A program made the translations under genes and the position numbers. From Spirogloea muscicola (lineage: Eukaryota; Streptophyta; Zygnematophyceae; Spirogloeales; Spirogloeaceae): a stretch of 64,000 bases of DNA. The notes beneath the pieces are model-generated. The model made no database searches and had not been told where the DNA came from. It worked only from the letters and a program-made list of their open reading frames with translations. Within the stretch, counting starts at the first letter, position 1. Each line of letters begins with the position of its first letter. Below, piece by piece: positions 60,189-64,000 of the stretch. The stretch is from contig WELB01000027.1 of assembly GCA_009602725.1 (NCBI GenBank), positions 178,972 to 242,971 on the forward strand, read 5' to 3'.

Positions 60189-60534
60189 GGCGAAGCCCCA
60201 CCAGAGCAGCTCCAAGTAGGCGTTATCCGCAGGCAGCAAATCTAAGCCTCCGCTTGCTTCAAGCACCTTGCCGTATGCTGCCAATTGCGCGCTTTCAAGC
60301 CTCCAGTTCACCCAAGCCGCTGCACCGCCAAAGGGCTCTGCAGCTCCTCCTTTAACAACGTGCCGCTACGCTCTTTGACGGCAGCCGCGTCAGCGCGTCC
60401 TCGGAGATCCGGGTGTGGACTTCGGGAGCTGCAGGCACCCGCGCCGCGGACGCGGTGGCCAGCGCGAGTGGCGCCGCCAGGCGCGGAGCGGCGTGGCCGT
60501 GCGCCGACAGACGGCGTGGCCAAGCACGGGAGTT

Positions 60535-61520
60535 GTTTCCCCGAAGGCGGACGGTGGCTGCGAAAGCCAGCCTAAAACCAAAAGCAGCTCTGCCAGAGGT
60601 GACGAGGGCGCTGTGAAAAGCCAGTTCCCTAATGAACGAACGAGAAGGCCGATGGTCGGATAGCGGGGAAGGAGGCTGCCCGCAGCGATGTGACAGAGTG
60701 AAGGTGCTCGGTGCGCATGAGGTTATCGAAGAGAAACAGCTCTATCACCGTAAGGCAAGGCCTGTAAGAGGCCCCAAAGGAATGAACAAGGTCAAAAGGG
60801 AGGCCAAGCCAAAGCCAATAGTGCCATTGTAAGAGGAAAGGAAGTTCCAAGGGCTAACGTAACAAAATCAAAGAAGTAAGCTCTTCCAAGGCTCTTCCAA
60901 GGGGGCGAGGGCTGTGAAAGAAGGACTCTTCCAGTAGAGGGCGATGGCTGTGATTAACCAGCCCAGAGTGAACAAATTTCGAAGTGGCTGTGAAAGACCA
61001 GCCTAACAGAGAAAAGCTAAACTGAAGAGGGACTCTAGTACTCACAAGGGAGCAAGATAGTGGCTCTCCCAAATGTGAGAGCCAGCTCAAAGGAGAAGGG
61101 GGGAGCCAGCTCAAAGGGGGGAGAAAGACTCTTTAATGGGCGATGGCTGTGATTGGCCAGCCCAAGAAAAGGAATGAACGAAAACCCAGAAAGAAGTAGT
61201 CGGTCTCCCAGAAAGAAAGAGAAAAAGCTCGTCCAGATTGACAGCACCGGCTGTGAGAGGCCAGCACTTTCTTGTGAGAGGCCAGCCCCAAAGAATGGAC
61301 AAGGTCTGAAAGAGCCGGATGGAGCAAAGGATAGGGGCTGGAAAAAGCCAGCCCAAAAAAGAATGAACAAAGGACGAGAAGGGGCCAGGGGAAGCACTAA
61401 GAAAAACAAGTACAATAAGGAACTAAGCAGCTACGAAGCACTAGGTAACCCCTGCTAAGAAGAAAGTGCTCGAGGATTGAGGATAGGGGCTGGATATGCC
61501 AGCCCAAAAAAGAATGAATC
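60535..61520 (+). repeat. Long R1 cluster
   Basis: About eight R1 copies in one orientation, near 60545-60615, 60745-60800, 60905-60975, 60985-61010, 61140-61185, 61245-61310, 61330-61385 and 61485-61520. The best are GGGGCTGGAAAAAGCCAGCC and GGGGCTGGATATGCCAGCCC followed by AAAAAAGAATGAAC. This is the densest R1 stretch in the window; no gene is evident. Confidence 0.7.
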
Positions 61521-61734
61521 TGCTAAGCAGCCTCAGGTCAGCTGGAGTCCGCATCGGTCACGTCCAGCCCCCACGAGCCCTGGCGGTTTGCGATCAACCC
61601 GGTTAGCACCCCCAGGCCCCACTTCCCTTTCGCCAGTGCCTCCGTGCCTCAGTTCCTGCGCCAGCTTCTCGCTCCTCTATTCCCTTCTTTCTTGCGCCAG
61701 CTTCTCTTGTATTCCCTTCTTTCTAGCCCCTTGC

Positions 61735-62140
61735 TTAGTGAATGCTAAGGTTACTAAGTGATCCATCCTACCGGCAAGAAGAAGGGCTCGCCCATTGAGA
61801 ATATGGGCTGGAACAGCCAGCCCAAAAAAGAATGAACAGAGTACAAGAAGAGGGGGGGGGAAGCCAGGCGAAGCCCTAAGGCGAAGCAGCAGAAATGACA
61901 AGCACACAAGAAAACACAAAGCAGCTACTAACCACTCAGTAACCCTTGCTAGGCAGGTGCCCCTCTCGGGGCCTCCGCATACCTGTGTAGATTTGGCGTC
62001 TTCCGGCCCTTTGGACCTTGTTCATTCTGGGCTGGCCATTCACAGCCCCTTTTTTTTGGAAAGAAAGTGGCTCTCCCAATTAGGGCTGTGAAAAGCCAGC
62101 CCGAAAAGAATTGACAAAGGTTCGAAGGGGCTAACTGACG
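61735..62140. repeat. R1 copies and LINE-like flank
   Basis: 61750-61768 (AAGTGATCCATCCTACCGG) matches the sequence after the LINE-like end at 17305. R1 copies at about 61790-61835, 62015-62055 (inverted) and 62080-62125. Confidence 0.6.
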
Positions 62141-62173
62141 GAGGAGCCTAAAAGCGCTAAGGCAGAACGGCTG

Positions 62174-62434
62174 TAGGATGGACCACTTGGTAGCTACGAG
62201 TGAGGAGACTCGAATCTTTCAAATCTGACAGACTAGCAGCCGGAAACAATCCCCCTGCCGAAAGCCAGAGGCTGCAGCGAGAGCACGGCCAGCACGCAGA
62301 CTCAAGGCGTGGGCCATGGACCGCTGGAGGGACATTGACGGACGCATGCGATAAACCTGGGCGAAGTCAGCCGGCTCACCTCGCCTGCGGGACACATCGC
62401 GGCGCGCAAGCCTGGCTAGCGCAGGTCGAGCCAC
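62174..62434 (-). mobile_element. LINE-like 3' end fragment, minus strand
   Basis: Encodes YRMRPSMSLQRSMAHALSLR, AGRALAAASGFR on the minus strand. The plus-strand left edge GGATGGACCACTTGGTAGCT is the reverse complement of the flank after the copy at 17205-17325, so the two belong to one subfamily. 5'-truncated and decayed. Confidence 0.7.
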
Positions 62435-62483
62435 TGGGACCCAGCCCCGTGCACATCCACGCCCCCCTTCGGAAAGAGCTCAC

Positions 62484-62539
62484 CTCTTTCTGGGTCTTTC
62501 AATTCATGCGCCCCGCGCGCCTTCTCTCTCTTTCTGGGT
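62484..62539 (+). mobile_element. 32-bp LINE-like tail with 12-bp TSD
   Basis: Only the last 32 bp of the element 3' end (62496-62527, containing CAATTCATGCGCCCCGCGCG) is inserted, flanked by CTCTTTCTGGGT at 62484-62495 and 62528-62539. An extreme 5'-truncated insertion. Confidence 0.87.
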
Positions 62540-62899
62540 GACGGCATGGAGGTGGTCACGGCGGCAAGCGGCGGCCAGGTGACGGTACGCCCTGCCCCAC
62601 GGTGGACCCGCGGCCGCGCCCGGGGCCGGCGCCACCAGGAGCTGCCCTGGCGCCTGCGCGGCCCCTCGGATGGCTTCAATCGGAGGGGGCAATGCTCGCA
62701 TGAAGCGCCATCCGTGCGATGCCCGAGATCGAGGGCTTGGCGGCGCCGTGCTGCCGCCACGTGTCGGGCCCCGGCCCGGGCTTGCCCACGAAGCAGCCCG
62801 GGCCTCGAGTCATCAGCGCTGTGCCACGGAGGGAGGTGTTCCCGGAAGCAGGGTTGGCGGTGAGCCAAATGAACCCCCGGCACCCAAGATCGGTGAGCG

Positions 62900-63135
62900 A
62901 ATGCCGCTTCGAGCCCATTCCCCCAATGGGGCTTGCCGCTCCACTTGGCCACTCGGGCCCTCCATCTGCTGTTGCTCACACGTGGATACTGAGCAGCCAT
63001 CTGCATCTCCCTCTGCACCATCTTGCACTTTGTAGTGTAGTCCTTTTTCAGCACCTCTTTCTTTGGCTTTGAACATTGTCCATTCTTTTTGGGTTGGCTT
63101 TGCCAGCCCCTCTTCTCAATGGGCGAGCACCTTCT
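62900..63135. repeat. LINE-like end remnant and R1 copy
   Basis: 62930-62995 keeps the coding end (CTGTTGCTCACACGTGGATA CTGAG). 63085-63135 is an inverted R1 with its usual flank (GGGTTGGCTTTGCCAGCCCC then TCTTCTCAATGGGCGAGCAC). Confidence 0.65.
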
Positions 63136-63303
63136 TCCATCAATCAATTCAGTCACACACGCCATCGCTCCAGCCCCCGCCTGTCCGTGAGTGTCAGCCT
63201 GCGCCTCCTTCCACCCCCTCCATTCAATCCATCGCCCCGTCCTCCACCCACGGCCACTCTCGCCGCGGCGCCCGCTCCGCGCTTGCCGCAGCTCCGCGCC
63301 GCC

Positions 63304-63304
63304 T

Positions 63305-63338
<34 letters not shown>

Positions 63339-63339
63339 G
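63304..63339. repeat. (CCG)n array
   Basis: Twelve or so CCG units. By analogy with other gene starts here it may mark the 5' UTR of a gene running rightwards from about 63.3 kb. Confidence 0.88.
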
Positions 63340-63802
63340 CAGCGCTCTCACAGGCGGCTTGTCCGGCGGGCAGTTTCAGCGCCTCTTAGCCGCGCCTCAC
63401 CGCCTCTCGCCGGTTCGGCGGCGCATCGCGTGCGCCTCTGACGCCATCCACGGCCGAGCGCGTCGGTCACTCTGTCAAGCGCTGAGTTCCGGGCTGCGTG
63501 AGGCTCGTGAGACTGCAGCTTAAGCGGCTCCAACAACCAGTGGTACAATCAGTGGGACAATCAGGCAAGTCAGCTAGTGAGGATGTCGTTCTGCAGCAGG
63601 GATGGCAGGACTTGACCATATCATAAAGGTCTCCAGTTTCAGTAACGTCCGAGACTTTGCAACGGTGCAGTGGCAGCGGCAAGCTCGCATATATATAACC
63701 TGATCATTCTGACCTGCTGGTTCCAGCGTAACAAGCTATACTGGGTATTCTTGCTGATGCCTTGTTGTAGCAGTTGCACTGATGTCAGTACTGCTCGTGC
63801 AG

Positions 63803-63895
63803 GACGTTTGTGCCACCATGGTGCTGTTTCGACAGATCTCAAGAAGGCTGAGCGGAGTGGAAGAGCTTCTGACTCCAGAAGAGGATGCAGTAAAG
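63803..63895 (+). CDS. Possible internal exon of an unidentified gene at the right edge
   Basis: A 31-codon segment between a fair acceptor (GTGCAG|GAC) and a GT donor (AAG|GTAGC) reads DVCATMVLFRQISRRLSGVE then ELLTPEEDAVK, which looks like an amphipathic coding exon. With the CCG array at 63304 it suggests a plus-strand gene whose remainder lies beyond the window. I do not recognise the family; the call rests on codon-like character and splice signals only. Confidence 0.3.
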
Positions 63896-64000
63896 GTAGC
63901 ACTTCTGACTAGGTTCTGGTCTACAGCAGCCAGTGTGGGTTGAGTGTTGTCAACGTCAGGCTGTCGTTTTGGCATCCTTGGTACTTCTTCTTGCTTCTCT

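Overview
The window reads as nuclear DNA of a streptophyte green alga, most likely a Zygnematophyceae (the genus is an inference). The evidence is intron-rich GT-AG genes of plant type: a GRAS transcription factor, a full-length EIN2, a plant-type PIG-Y, an HDEL calreticulin and an RCD1-like PARP. There is also an interstitial TTTAGGG tract. Coding exons are GC-rich and most introns are 60-450 bases.

Gene order, left to right: RPS24 (+, 128-1377); PABP (-, 3149-6774); Misato/DML1 (+, 7561-10440); repeats; calreticulin (+, 12375-16612); PIG-Y (-, 17727-18275); a 7-8 kb repeat block (18.3-26.5 kb); EIN2 (+, 26698-34045); NDUFB10 (-, 35496-36070); repeats; GRAS (+, 38495-41670); repeats and a 346-base gap; ABCG half-transporter (+, 44491-49041); repeats; ankyrin-WWE-PARP (+, 50788-53751); ALY/REF (+, 54850-55962, 5' end in a 397-base gap); cytochrome P450 (-, 56632-60188); repeats; and a possible gene start at the right edge. 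Exon boundaries were read by hand. The summed exon lengths keep frame in RPS24, PABP, Misato, calreticulin, EIN2, NDUFB10, ABCG, PARP and P450.

The genes are mostly unrelated housekeeping functions (translation, mRNA export, ER folding, GPI anchors, complex I). A regulatory subset (EIN2, GRAS, RCD1-like PARP) is notable because these are hubs of land-plant hormone and stress signalling.

Intergenic DNA is dominated by a few repeat families: (i) 5'-truncated copies of a LINE-like element sharing one 3' end, two of them tail-only insertions with 11-12 bp target-site duplications; (ii) a short hairpin repeat (R1) in about 40 copies; (iii) a 150-base repeat (R3); (iv) a 141-bp PIF/Harbinger-type MITE with a TTATTA duplication. 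Almost every gene start carries a (CGG)n array. All Ns and both long poly-T runs sit at these arrays, so several 5' ends are unreliable.
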